64,000 nucleotides of DNA. Origin: JBKQVT01 sp963727245. GTDB lineage: Bacteria; Planctomycetota; Planctomycetia; Pirellulales; Thermoguttaceae. Numbering within the stretch: the stretch's first letter is position 1; the number at the start of each line of letters is the position of its first letter. The notes beneath the pieces are model-generated. The model was not told the origin of the DNA. It did not search any database and worked only from the letters and a program-made list of their open reading frames with translations. The position numbers and the translations under genes were made by a program. Shown here one piece after another: positions 39,310 to 48,901 of this stretch. The stretch spans positions 434,001-498,000 of the forward strand of contig CAVSFO010000005.1 of NCBI GenBank assembly GCA_963727245.1, given 5' to 3'.

Positions 39310-40267
39310 ATGACACTCCTGTACGACCATCCGTGCTTCCTCGAGCACGAGACGGGCCATCATCCGGAACGGGCCCAGCGGCTGCGCCGGATCGCCGGGC
39401 GGCTGGACGAGACGGGACTGGCCGGGCAGTGCCGCCGGCCGCAGTTTGCCCCCTGCGATCGGCGGCGGCTGGCGCGGGTGCACTCGCCGGCCTACCTCGA
39501 CGAGCTGTGGGCATTTGCCAAGACTGGCGGCGGCTACATCGAAGGCGACACAATCGTCAGCCCGGCGTCCTATTACGTGGCCCAGCAAGCGGTGGCCAGC
39601 GTTTGCGATGCCGTCCAGCGCGTCATCCACGGCGAGGACAGCCAGGCCCTTTGCCTGGTCCGCCCGCCGGGCCACCATGCCCTGGCCAACCGCGCCATGG
39701 GGTTTTGTCTGCTCAACAACGTGGCGGTGGCGGCCCGCACGGCGATCGCCGAACTGGGCCTGGACCGCGTGCTGGTGGTCGACTGGGACGTCCACCACGG
39801 CAATGGCACGCAGGCCGCCTTCTGGGAGGATCCCCAGGTCGGTTTTCTCTCCATTCACCGCTGGCCCTTCTATCCCGGCAGCGGCGATTCCGCGGAGACC
39901 GGCGCCGGGCCGGGCCTGGGCACGACGCTCAACCTGCCGGTCCGCTTCGGCACCTCGCGCAAGGACTACTTGGCGCTGTTCACCGCTCGCCTGCAATCGT
40001 TCGCCGCCAGAATCAAGCCGCAACTGCTGCTGCTCGAGCGCCGGCTTCGACGCCCATCGCAACGACCCGGTGGGAAACCTCGGCCTGGAAAGCGAAGACT
40101 TCATCGCCTTGACCGATGTGGTGCTCGACGTGGCGGACGTCCACTGCGGCGGGCGGGTGGTCAGCGTCTTGGAAGGCGGCTACCACCTGGAAGCGCTGGC
40201 CGAGTGCGTGGCCTTGCACCTGGAGCGGATGCTCAAGCGACAACGGGAAAAGCAAGGCCACCGCTGA
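39310..40267 (+). CDS. Histone-deacetylase-family deacetylase (one frameshift)
   Basis: About 319 aa. Zn-dependent deacetylase (HDAC/AcuC/acetylpolyamine amidohydrolase superfamily). It starts MTLLYDHPCFLEHETGHHPE; active-site blocks are CLVRPPGHHALANRAMGFCL, VLVVDWDVHHGNGTQAAF and, after a one-base shift near 40040, SAGFDAHRNDPVG and VSVLEGGYHL. The two His of PGHH, the Asp/His of DWDVHHGN and the Asp of GFDAH are all present, so the enzyme should be active if the shift is a sequence error. Confidence 0.9.
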
Positions 40268-40273
40268 GAGAGT

Positions 40274-40316
40274 CTCCCCTCTCCCTTCGGGAGAGGGGCA
40301 GGGGGTGAGGGCGCCG
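40274..40316. repeat. CCCTCTCCC...GGGAGAGGG palindromic repeat
   Basis: CCCCTCTCCCTTCGGGAGAG, then GGGCAGGGGGTGAGGG. Related copies are at 41402-41460 and 41503-41540. Confidence 0.85.
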
Positions 40317-40356
40317 GAATCACGCGCGACCGGCCCGGGGAGATGGGCAGGGGTAT

Positions 40357-40382
40357 CCGGTGGCTGACGCCACCGGCTCATG
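40357..40382. repeat. CCGGTGGCTGACGCCACCGG hairpin
   Basis: A perfect palindromic stem followed by CTCATG. The same design (GGCT-ACGCC, CTCATG) recurs at 44122. Confidence 0.85.
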
Positions 40383-40385
40383 ACG

Positions 40386-41344
40386 TCACCGGCTAATGAC
40401 AGCATCACCCGCTCGGGCTCGACCAGCTCGTCGCGGGTCGGCGTGCGGACGGCGGTGTGATAGCCGCCGCGCAGGGCGGCCGAACTCCAGCGGCCCTGGC
40501 GGTCCAGCGTGATGATCGCCACCTGGTGCTCCTCGCGGAGCGTGTAACTTTGGCCGATCCGCTCCAGGACCTCGACGGCGGCGTCCAGGGGGGTGGCGCC
40601 GCGGCGCATCGCCTCGACGGCCAAAAAAGTCCCGCACACGCCCATGACCAACTCGCCCAGGCCGGTCGTCACCGCCGCCCCCACGCGAGGATCGACGTAC
40701 AGGCCGTGACCGATGATGGGGGAATCGCCCACGCGCCCGGGCACCTTGAAGGCCGAGCCGCTGGTGGAGCAGGCGCCGGCCAACTCTCCGGCGGCATCGA
40801 TGGCCAGCACGCCCACGGTGTCGTGCGGGGCGCTGTCGGTGGAGGCGGCCAGCTCGTCCAGCGGCCTCTTCTCCTCGATATTGGCCGGCGGGACGCAGGC
40901 CAGGTGATCGGCGCGGCGGGCCCCGGCGTGCTCGCTAAGCCATTTCTGCCAGGCCGCCCGCGACTCCCCGGTGAGCAAGTCGGCCGGCGCCAGGCCGTGG
41001 AGCTGGGCAAAACGGTCGGCCCCCTCGCCCGCCAGCAGCACGTGCGGCGTCTTTTCCATCACCAGCCGGGCGATGGAAACCGGGTGCAGGTATCGTCGCA
41101 CGTAACAGACCGCGCCGCATTGCGACGGCGAGCGCATGATGGCGGCGTCCAGGGTGACCTCGCCCGATCGGTCGGGATAACCGCCCAGGCCGACGCTCAT
41201 GACGTGCGGGTCGGCCTCGCTGGCGCGGCAGGCGTGCTCGACGGCGTCGAGGCTCGACGGCGTGGCGGCGGTGAGGTGGGGCCAGCCCGCCGCGTTGGCG
41301 CGTTGGCCGAAGGTCCAGGTGCTTAGCAGGATGGGTTCAGGCAT
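40386..41344 (-). CDS. Glycosylasparaginase / isoaspartyl peptidase family hydrolase
   Basis: About 320 aa. N-terminal nucleophile hydrolase: LDAVEHACRASEADPHVMSV, VGLGGYPDRSGEVTLDAAIM, and the self-cleaving site HDTVGVLAIDAAGELAGACS with Thr as nucleophile. RVGDSPIIGHGLYVDPRVGA and TTGLGELVMGVCGTFLAVEA are also conserved. Likely N4-(beta-N-acetylglucosaminyl)-L-asparaginase type. The reading frame has no stop at the expected place and runs through a repeat and into the HDAC gene to 40013. A neighbouring frame stops at 40386, so a single indel near 40400 probably hides the true end. Confidence 0.85.
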
Positions 41345-41401
41345 GATGTTGGGGGTGGAGGAAAGGCTGGTACTGGACCTTTGCGAATCGCCGATTAAAC
41401 G

Positions 41402-41540
41402 TCCCCTCTCCCGACCAACCTTCGGTCGGTGCCCGGAGAGGGTTGGGGTGAGGGCCTTCGATCAAGAAGTGCCTTGTTTCGCTTGTGCGTTACTTCCACG
41501 CCCTCACCCCCTGCCCCTCTCCCGGAGGGAGAGGGGAGAA
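41402..41540. repeat. Two CCCTCTCCC-type repeats
   Basis: Left unit TCCCGACCAACCTTCGGTCG with flanking CCTCTCCC/GGAGAGGG; right unit CCTCACCCCCTGCCCCTCTC and its complement. They fill the gap between the asparaginase and heparinase-like genes. Confidence 0.8.
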
Positions 41541-41559
41541 ACGTTCAGAAGTCCCGTCG

Positions 41560-43972
41560 CTATTCCCGTGACACGCTCCAGGTCCCGCTCGAGCCCAGTT
41601 GCACGCGGAGGGTCTGGCCGCCTGCGGGCAGTTCGACGGCCAGGGCGCCGTCGGCGCTGCTGGCGGCGCGGATGGCGGCGGCCAACGGCCCGGCCGCCAC
41701 CTGCGGTCGATGCGGCAGCAACACGCTGACGAACTGCACCGTTCGCCCGGGCCTCAACGTCTCCTTGGCGAAGACCGTGAAGGGCTGGACGCCGGACCAG
41801 AGCCGCGCGGTCTGCATGCCGCAGGTGCGGCCCGGCGCAGGGTCGAACCACACCAGCAGGTCCTCTGGGCCGGGGGCATTATACCAATTCGTGCCCGCCT
41901 GCGGCATGGCAAAAAGGTGCCACAGGGGACCGGCCTGCCAGAAGGCGGCGGCGGCGGCCGGCTGCAACTGGTCGCACACCACCAGCGGCCCCTCCCGCAG
42001 GAGCACCAGCCGCCGCCAGAGCCGGGTGCCCGCGGTAAACCAATCGGCAGCCCGAAACTCGCCGTACTGGTCGCCTTGGCGGGCCTCGGCGCGGGCGGCG
42101 GTGATTTCCGCCCCCAGGGGACGCAAGAGCACGTGGAAATCGCTGGGCGCCTGATCGACGCGGAAAATCAGCGAATTGCTCCCGCCGTCCGCCACGCCCT
42201 CGATCTTCCAGGAGAACTTGAACTGGTCGTAGTCTCGCAACGAGAAGGTCGTGTCCAGCCCCGCGCCAGAGGAAATTGGTGCCGTGGCGCAGCTCGGCCT
42301 TCAGGGCCTGGCTGCCGGCGGCCGAGCCGGCGACCAACTCCTGCCGCCCGCCGTGCCACCCGCGCCGGCTGCGAAAATCGTCCAGCAGCCGCTCCCCCTT
42401 GGGGCCGCTGAGGCGGAGGTTTTCCACAAACAGGTCCACCGGCTCGTCCTCGGCCACGCGAAACATCAGCTTGTCGAAGTGACGCTGGCTGCGGTCCCCA
42501 CCGCCGGGGGCCGGCGGCAGCCGCTTGGCCGGCAGCGAAGCCTCCTGCCACACGCCGGGGGTGACGGCGCGGGCCTTATGCGGGAAAGGCTCGGCGGCCG
42601 GAGAGAGCAAGACCATGTTGGCCTGCTCGGCCGCCCGGTTGTGATAGCCCAGTCCGTGCAGCAGCGGCACGTCGCCGTATTCGTAGTAGAGGACGGCCCC
42701 CAACTGATCGTCGTGGGCATGGAACCAGCGGGCGAAGAGTTCGGCCATCAAGAACGGCGCCCCGGGCTGCCGCGAGGGAGCCAGGATGAGCTTGTCGGCC
42801 GCCGTCCGGTTGCCCGGCTCGCGGCGATAGCTGACGATGCTGGCCGCGATCGTGGGGCGGGGTTGCAAGCGGCGGTCGCACCATTGATCGGCCAGGCACA
42901 GGGCGTAGGCCGAGTTCATGGCGTCCAACGCCGGGCCGGGAACGGTCCCAATTTTCGCGTCCGCGAAACTGGGACGGTCCCCCTTGACGCCGGCCCGGCA
43001 GTTCTGGCAGGCCGCCCGGAACATCCGCACGGCGGCCCAACGATAACCGGGATCCTGGTACAAGGCCCCCGCCCGCTCCAGGGCACAGACCCAGGTGCCC
43101 CAGGCATGAAACATCCCCCACTCGGCGTCGCCGGAGTCGCCGTATTCGGGCATGGCGCCCCAGGGGCTGACCTGATCGCGGAAGCGGTCCAACACGCGCC
43201 GCATGGCCGGCTGCTGAAACTGGTCGTTATGGTCCAGGCCATCGGCCAGCAGGAACAGGTACGTCAAGGCGATGCCGTTGTAGGCGGCAGCGTTCTCCGT
43301 CATGTCGCCCAACTGGCGCCATTGGTTCCAGACCGCCTCGGCCGACTTGCGCCAAGCGGCAGCCTCGGGCAGATCGGGCAGGGTCTTGGCGGCCCAGGCC
43401 AGGCCGGCCGCCCGGGCAAAGGCCTGGTTGAACGTCCCCTCTTCCTGGGCGAAATAGGCTTCGCGGGCGAAGCTGCGGAAACGCCGTTGGCACTCCTCGT
43501 CGAGCTGCCCGCCCGCGCGGAGCAGCCGATAGGCATCGATGATCGGATGCGCGGAGAAGAAGCACACCCGCTTCCACGGCTTGCCCGGCTGGTGCTGGAG
43601 TTCCCACACGTCCAACAGGGCCGTCAGCCGCTGGCAGGCCTCCTCGGCATACTCCGCCTTGCCGGTCATTTGCCAAAGCCGGGCCGACACGGCCATTTCC
43701 TCACAGAAGTGTCGCAACGGCGTCTGGGCGATGCGGTCGACGAAGTTGGGGCGATTTCCTGCCAGAGGCGCAGGCAGGTAGCGGCGGACCTGGCCGCGAT
43801 AATCGGGCTCAACCTCGACCGCCGCCGCGACGCGCAGGCCCGGGCCGCAGAGAGAGACGGCCAAGATGGCAACGGCCAGGGGCGTGAGCCCCCGGAACAT
43901 TATCCGGAGCAGTCGCGTCCCGCCAAGGAAAGCCCGCATGAAGAGTTGTCCTGCAATCCTCAACACGTTCAT
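41560..43972 (-). CDS. Secreted heparinase II/III-like protein (one frameshift)
   Basis: About 804 aa. N-terminal signal (GLTPLAVAILAVSLCGPGLR, VAAA), then an alpha/alpha-toroid-like domain rich in Trp, Tyr and Ala helices (GNRPNFVDRIAQTPLRHFCE, NAAAYNGIALTYLFLLADGL, AMPEYGDSGDAEWGMFHAWG). A beta-sandwich part follows (LLHGLGYHNRAAEQANMVLL). After an indel near 42250 it continues with FKFSWKIEGVADGGSNSLIF to the stop. The fold order fits polysaccharide lyases of the heparinase II/III or alginate-lyase group, but I cannot point to catalytic residues with certainty. A dispersed repeat (42938-42982) lies in frame inside the gene. Confidence 0.6.
42938..42982. repeat. GGGGACAGTCCC-type repeat, copy B
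   Basis: GGGAACGGTCCCAATTTTCG then CGCGAAACTGGGACGGTCCC; inverted halves with a 2-6 base centre. It is translated in frame as part of the heparinase-like protein (KGDRPSFADAKIGTVPG). Confidence 0.85.
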
Positions 43973-44121
43973 CGGCCCATCCCCCGCGACAGCAAGGACT
44001 CCATTGTATCACGGCAGGGCAGCGAAATGGGGAAGCCGGCGTTTGTTGTCCCTGCCCCAGCCGGCAGCCAAGGGGTACAGGCTGGGTGCCCTTCGCCGGC
44101 ACTTGGGGGATAGGACGTAAT

Positions 44122-44141
44122 CCGAGGGCTAACGCCCTCGG
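44122..44141. repeat. CGAGGGCTAACGCCCTCG hairpin
   Basis: Perfect palindrome followed by GCTCATG, same family as 40357. The surrounding 360-base gap (43973-44333) shows no gene and presumably holds the promoter of the prepilin gene. Confidence 0.8.
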
Positions 44142-44333
44142 CTCATGTTTCCTTCGGCCGCTTCTGGAGGGGGGTGAGGCCGCGGGCTGATCGCCGCTTT
44201 GGACCATCCTTTTACCGCGCCGCACTTCCCAAAAGCACTCAATTGCATTATGCTGACAGTAGAGGGCAACCGCAGCCGACGGGGAACCAGTCGTTGCGGA
44301 TGCGGGCGGGGACATAGGGAAGGAGAACCAGCG

Positions 44334-45701
44334 GTGACGAATTCTCAACAGCGCAGGCGCGTCCTCTCGGTGACGAAGGCCGGCAATGTGCAAGTGTGGC
44401 ACTGGCTCCGCCAGTGCCCCCGAGTTTTCGTGCCAAGTGGGGCCGAACGTCAATTAGCCGAAAGCACTGGCAGAGCCAGTGGCACGTCCGGCACTGGCAG
44501 AGCCAGTGGCACGCCCGGCACTGGCAGAGCCAGTGGCACGCCCAGCACTGGCAGAGCCAGTGGCACACGCGGTTTCACGCTCATCGAGTTGCTGGTGGTC
44601 ATCACCATCATCGGCGTTTTGGTGGGCATGTTGCTGCCGGCGGTCATGAACGCCAGGGAGTCGGCCAACCGGATCCAGTGCGTGAACAACATCAAGCAAC
44701 TCGGCCTCGCCTGCCAAGCCTATGAAGCCTCGCAGCACTTCTACCCCCAAGGCTGGGGTGTCTGCGGCACGGCAGGGCCAACAAACAGCGACAGCACGGC
44801 GACCCAGACGGGAGGAACGGGCACGGGGGCCACTGTTAGCGCAAACGGTGTGGTCAACGGGACGTCCGGAAACCCGGGAGGCCTGGGACCCAACACATGG
44901 GGCCAAAGCTGGATGAGCTTGATCCTGCCCAACCTTGAACTGGTCACCCTCTACAACAACATCAATCCTACCGCGACCGTCGCCGGTAACGCATACGCGG
45001 CGGAAACGATCGTGCCTGGGTTCGTCTGCCCCTCCGATAACAGCCACGGCCAGGCAAAATTCAACAACACTTACTGTCCTTCTCCTGGCGGCGGCCCAAA
45101 CAACTTCTATGGGGCGACCAACTACAAGGCCAGTTCCGGCTCGAATTGGCCGGTCGGGTGGAAAGACACGGGCGTCGCCTATCCATCAAGTACGATGACG
45201 ATGAGCTTCACCGGCAATAATACCCTTACCCCGGATGGCATGGACCACGGAAACGGGTTCATTTGCCGCAACGCCTGCGCACAGTCCCCATACTTGCAAT
45301 TCCTCGGGGGCGGGAGCGTTCCTTGGGTAACCCCAGGCACGGCGAACATGGATATCCGCGACGGACTGAGCAATACCATTGCCATCGGCGAGACGATACC
45401 GCAGTACTCCCCCTATTCGCTCTGGTACTGGTTCGACGGCAGCATCGGCACCTGCGGCATCCCCTTGGACTACAAGGCTGCCAGGGTGGTTCCCAACAAC
45501 ACCTGGCAGTACAACTATGGCTTCATGAGCCGGCACGGCGGCGGCGCCAATTTCGGCTTCTGTGATACCAGCGTGCATTTCATCAACGACCAAATCGATA
45601 TCTACGTGTACCAATGCCTGGCCACGATTAACGGCGGCGAGTCCTATACGGCCCCGCTGGACGGCACCGCGCCGAGGGCGGTGCAACTATCTGCCCCTTG
45701 A
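44334..45701 (+). CDS. DUF1559 prepilin-like secreted protein
   Basis: 455 aa from GTG 44334 with AGGAGA upstream. Planctomycete-type prepilin: cleavage motif RG|FTLIELLVVITIIGVLVGM, then LLPAVMNARESANRIQCVNN, IKQLGLACQAYEASQHFYPQ (the DUF1559 signature) and the end motif SRHGGGANFGFCDTSVHFIN. The family usually ends with F(A/C)DGSVHF; here it is CDTSVHF. The leader is about 80 residues rather than the usual 6-30, because a palindromic tandem repeat (44464-44571) is translated into GRASGTPGT units right before the cleavage site. Processed by prepilin peptidase and exported by a type II-like system. Confidence 0.9.
   Translation: MTNSQQRRRVLSVTKAGNVQVWHWLRQCPRVFVPSGAERQLAESTGRASGTSGTGRASGTPGTGRASGTPSTGRASGTRGFTLIELLVVITIIGVLVGMLLPAVMNARESANRIQCVNNIKQLGLACQAYEASQHFYPQGWGVCGTAGPTNSDSTATQTGGTGTGATVSANGVVNGTSGNPGGLGPNTWGQSWMSLILPNLELVTLYNNINPTATVAGNAYAAETIVPGFVCPSDNSHGQAKFNNTYCPSPGGGPNNFYGATNYKASSGSNWPVGWKDTGVAYPSSTMTMSFTGNNTLTPDGMDHGNGFICRNACAQSPYLQFLGGGSVPWVTPGTANMDIRDGLSNTIAIGETIPQYSPYSLWYWFDGSIGTCGIPLDYKAARVVPNNTWQYNYGFMSRHGGGANFGFCDTSVHFINDQIDIYVYQCLATINGGESYTAPLDGTAPRAVQLSAP
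44464..44571. repeat. Four tandem 27-bp palindromic units inside a prepilin leader
   Basis: Units start at 44464, 44491, 44518 and 44545. Each contains CACTGGC-AGA-GCCAGTG followed by GCACGCCCG. A related single palindrome (GCACTGGCTCCGCCAGTGC) is at 44398. The 27-base length keeps the reading frame and encodes GTGRASGTP-type nonapeptides. Confidence 0.92.
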
Positions 45702-45852
45702 GCGGCCTTGGGCGGGGCGGGCGCGGCTTACCGGCGTGCTACGGCTGAGGGGGTAGGCGGTGCGCGTCTGCCTTCCGCTTTCCTTGCCGACAACCGGCGC
45801 GGGTGATCTTTCTTCCACGAACCCGGCCCCGCTGCTACAATGCTTCCGTGGC

Positions 45853-45930
45853 GGTGGGTGGGAGTGGTAGCCCCACCGGCTGCGATTCGGCCATTTTCTG
45901 GTGGGGCTCGCTGCGCTCGACCCACCCTAC
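45853..45930. repeat. GGGTCGAGC-type palindromic repeat, copy 3 (left arm worn)
   Basis: The right arm GTGGGGCTCGCTGCGCTCGA and CCCACCCTAC is complete; the left arm GGTGGGTGGGAGTGGTAGCC is degenerate. The spacer GATTCGGCCATTTTCTG matches the other copies. It lies 45 bases before ispD. Confidence 0.8.
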
Positions 45931-45975
45931 GAGTGCCTCTGCAACACCAGTTGACCAGAAACCGGGGGTGTCGTC

Positions 45976-46713
45976 GTGGCGAAGTTTGCCGTGATTCTGC
46001 CGGCTGCCGGGCGCGGCAGCCGGTTCAAGGACAAGAGCTACAAGAAGCCCTTTGCGCCGCTGGCCGGCCGCGCGGTCTGGCTCTACTCGGCCGAGCGGTT
46101 CCTCAACCGCAGCGACGTATTGCAGGTGATCGTGGTCATCGCGGCCGAGGACCGCGAGGACTTCAACTTCCGTTTCGCCTCGAACGTGGCGATTCTCGGC
46201 ATCCAGGTGATTCAGGGCGGGCAGGAGCGGGCCGATTCGGTGGCCGCCGCCTTGGCCCGGGTGAAGCCCGAGGCCGATTTCGTCTGCGTTCACGATGCCG
46301 CCCGGCCCTGCCTCACCGACGCCTGGATCGACGAGATCTTCCAAGCGGCCGAGCGGACCGGGGCGGCGATCTTCGCCATCCCGGTGGTCGGCACGTTGAA
46401 GCGGGTGGCCGGGGGGAAGATTGAAAAGACCGTTGCCCGCGACGGACTTTGGGAGGCCCAAACGCCCCAGGTCTTTCGCCGGCAATTGCTCTTGGACGCC
46501 TATGCCCGGCGGGAGGGCTTTGCCGCCACCGATGATGCCCAACTGGTGGAGCGGCTGGGCCATGCGGTGGCCGTGGTCCCCGGCTCGCCGATCAATTTGA
46601 AAATCACCACCAAGGAGGACATGCGACTGGCGGAGCAGGCGTTGCGGGCGTTGCCGAAGCCCAAGCTCCCCGGCCCCTTTCATCCCTTCGCCGACGACGA
46701 CAAATGGCGTTAA
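45976..46713 (+). CDS. ispD: 2-C-methyl-D-erythritol 4-phosphate cytidylyltransferase
   Basis: 245 aa from GTG 45976. CTP-dependent third step of the non-mevalonate isoprenoid pathway. VILPAAGRGSRFKDKSYKKP nucleotide motif, VIQGGQERADSVAAAL, VCVHDAARPCLTDAWID, LWEAQTPQVFRRQLLLDAY, ATDDAQLVERLGHAVAVVPG, NLKITTKEDMRLAEQAL. Intact. Confidence 0.95.
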   Translation: MAKFAVILPAAGRGSRFKDKSYKKPFAPLAGRAVWLYSAERFLNRSDVLQVIVVIAAEDREDFNFRFASNVAILGIQVIQGGQERADSVAAALARVKPEADFVCVHDAARPCLTDAWIDEIFQAAERTGAAIFAIPVVGTLKRVAGGKIEKTVARDGLWEAQTPQVFRRQLLLDAYARREGFAATDDAQLVERLGHAVAVVPGSPINLKITTKEDMRLAEQALRALPKPKLPGPFHPFADDDKWR

Positions 46714-46724
46714 AGCAAGGGGCC

Positions 46725-46840
46725 AGAGGCCAGGGACCGGGGACCAGCAGTCCCACCCCCAACCCGGCTTCCTACTCCCTGCTCCCCAATCCCTGACCCC
46801 TGGCCCCTGACCCCTGGCCCCTGACCCCTGGCCCCTCTTC
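46725..46840. repeat. CCCCTGGCCCCTGA text-like tandem repeat
   Basis: CCTGGCCCCTGACCCCTGGC repeated about three times, preceded by GGCCAGAGGCCAGGGACCGG in complementary sense. It fills the gap between ispD and tyrS. Confidence 0.85.
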
Positions 46841-46841
46841 C

Positions 46842-48128
46842 ATGCCCGACATTTTTGCCGAACTGACCTGGCGCGAGTTGATCAACCAGACGACCGACGA
46901 GGCGAACCTGCCGCAGTGGCTGGCCGCCAAGCCGCGGACGCTCTATGTCGGTTTCGATCCGACGGCCGACAGCCTGCACGTCGGGCACCTGGTGGCGCTG
47001 ATGGTCCTGCGGCGGTTTCAAAAGGCCGGCCACCGGCCCATCGCCCTGGTCGGCGGGGCCACCGGGATGATCGGCGACCCCAGCGGCAAGAGCGAGGAAC
47101 GCAACTTGCTCTCGGTCGAGACGCTCCGCGCGAACGTGGCCGGCATGGAGGCGCAATTGCGGCGGTTTCTCGATTTCGACTGCGGCGATAATTCGGCCCT
47201 GCTGGTGAACAATTACGACTGGATGGGACGCTTCGGCTACCTGGAATTCCTCCGCGACGTCGGCAAGCACTTTCCCGTCAACGTGATGCTCGCGAAAGAT
47301 TCGGTCCGCAACCGGCTGGAGCGGAGCGACGCCGGCTTGAGCTACACCGAGTTCAGCTACATGCTGCTGCAAGCCTACGATTTCGTCCATCTCAACGAGC
47401 GCTACGGCTGCGAACTTCAGGCCGGCGGCAGCGACCAGTGGGGCAACATCACCGCCGGCATCGATCTGGCGCGGCGTCTGCGGGGCGTGCAACTCTACGG
47501 CATTACGGCCCCGCTGCTGACCCGCAGCGACGGCGCAAAGATGGGCAAGACCGAGGCGGGCGCCTTGTGGCTGTCGCCCGAGAGGACCAGCCCCTATCGC
47601 TTTTACCAATACTGGATCAACCTCGACGACGCCGACGTAGGCAAGTGTCTGCGGTACTTTACCGACCTGGACCAAGGGGAAATCCGCCAGGTGGAGGCCG
47701 AGCATCTGTTGGATCCGGGGCGGCGAACGGCGCAGCGGCGGCTGGCCGCCGAACTGACCCGCCTGGTCCACGGCGACGAGGGCCTGGCCAGCGCGCAGCG
47801 GGCCACGGAAATCTTCTTCGGGGCCGAGATTGGGAAACTGACCGATGCGCAACTGGCGGGCATTTTCGCCGACGTCCCCAGCAAGACGCTGCCGCGCGGG
47901 CGGCTGGCCGGCGACGGGCTGCCGCTGGCCGACGCCCTCTTCGAGGCCGGACTGGCCAAGAGCAATTCCGAGGCGCGGCGAATCGTTACCCAAGGCGGCG
48001 CCTATGTCAACAACCGCCGCGTCGCCGCCCTCGACACCCGGCTGGGAGCGGGCGACCTGGCCGGTGAATCGATCCTGGTGCTCCGCGCGGGCAAGAAGAA
48101 CTACGCCCTGTTGCAGTTTGTCGATTGA
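46842..48128 (+). CDS. tyrS: Tyrosyl-tRNA synthetase
   Basis: 428 aa. Class I synthetase: HVGHL at 46-50 (HIGH), GGATGMIGDPSGKSEERNLL, SYTEFSYMLLQAYDF, QAGGSDQWGNI, KMGKTEAGALWL (KMSKS variant), and a C-terminal S4 RNA-binding domain (SNSEARRIVTQGGAYVNNRR). Intact. Confidence 0.98.
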   Translation: MPDIFAELTWRELINQTTDEANLPQWLAAKPRTLYVGFDPTADSLHVGHLVALMVLRRFQKAGHRPIALVGGATGMIGDPSGKSEERNLLSVETLRANVAGMEAQLRRFLDFDCGDNSALLVNNYDWMGRFGYLEFLRDVGKHFPVNVMLAKDSVRNRLERSDAGLSYTEFSYMLLQAYDFVHLNERYGCELQAGGSDQWGNITAGIDLARRLRGVQLYGITAPLLTRSDGAKMGKTEAGALWLSPERTSPYRFYQYWINLDDADVGKCLRYFTDLDQGEIRQVEAEHLLDPGRRTAQRRLAAELTRLVHGDEGLASAQRATEIFFGAEIGKLTDAQLAGIFADVPSKTLPRGRLAGDGLPLADALFEAGLAKSNSEARRIVTQGGAYVNNRRVAALDTRLGAGDLAGESILVLRAGKKNYALLQFVD

Positions 48129-48195
48129 GGGGCCGGGGGTTACACTAAAGGGGACAGCCCCTCAGGTATCTCTTCGTCAACGCCGAGGAGGACAG

Positions 48196-48879
48196 ATGGT
48201 GAGCAAGAAACTTCGCCTCGCCCTGTGGCTGCTCGGCGGCCTGCTGGTGCTGGTCGCGGCAGGATTGTTTGCCCTCTATCAGGCCGCACAGCACGTCCCC
48301 GAGTTCTATCGCCAGGCACTGGAAGTCGACGCGGCCGCGCAAGCGAAGGCCGCCGACCGGATGGAGCGACAGGCCCTGGACCTGACCGGCGACGTGCAGA
48401 AGTCGGGGCACTGGCAAGCGGTGTTTACGGCGGAGGAACTCAACGGCTGGCTGGCCGTCGAGCTGCCGAAGAAATTCCCCGAGGCCCTGCCGCCGGCCCT
48501 GGCCAGTCCCCGCGTGTCGATCGGGCCCGAGGGGATCGTCCTGGCCTGCCAGTATCAGCAGGACCGTCTGCGAAGCGTCCTGAGCCTTTCGATCGCGCCC
48601 TACGTGCCCGAGCCCGGCGTGCTGGCGCTGCGGATTGGCACGCCGCGTGCCGGGCTGCTGCCGTTGCCGCTGGACAGCGTGCTCAAGGGCATCAGCAAGG
48701 CCGTCAAGGATGCCGACCTTGACCTGCAATTAACGTGGAAGCAGGCCGGCGGCGATCCGGTGGTGCAAATTACGCTGCCGGCCATGGTGGGCAAGCATCA
48801 CCGGCGCGCCGTGATCGAGACCGTGCAACTGCGCGAGGGCGAAATCTGCATCGAAGGGACCACCCAACGGACGCCGTGA
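48196..48879 (+). CDS. Membrane-anchored unknown protein
   Basis: 227 aa from ATG 48196 behind GAGGAGG. One N-terminal membrane helix (LALWLLGGLLVLVAAGLFAL) then an extracytoplasmic domain (HWQAVFTAEELNGWLAVELP, PRVSIGPEGIVLACQYQQDR, LRSVLSLSIAPYVPEPGVLA). The pattern resembles lipid-binding or LptC-like/DUF2993-like beta folds, but I do not recognise the family. Confidence 0.75.
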   Translation: MVSKKLRLALWLLGGLLVLVAAGLFALYQAAQHVPEFYRQALEVDAAAQAKAADRMERQALDLTGDVQKSGHWQAVFTAEELNGWLAVELPKKFPEALPPALASPRVSIGPEGIVLACQYQQDRLRSVLSLSIAPYVPEPGVLALRIGTPRAGLLPLPLDSVLKGISKAVKDADLDLQLTWKQAGGDPVVQITLPAMVGKHHRRAVIETVQLREGEICIEGTTQRTP

Positions 48880-48901
48880 AGGGTGTCGCGTGCACGGCGT
48901 C

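Noticed and set aside
43809..44453. Minus-strand frame upstream of the prepilin gene
   Set aside because: It overlaps the signal-peptide region of the heparinase-like gene and the palindrome array; composition is not protein-like.
44464..44571. Tandem palindromes in the prepilin gene as a CRISPR or protein-binding array
   Set aside because: Units abut with only 5 bases between palindromes and are translated in frame; they match a dispersed palindrome type.
48148..48165. AGGGGACAGCCCCTC as another GGGGACAGTCCC repeat
   Set aside because: Only a short palindrome with a different centre and no ATTTTCG arm; probably chance.
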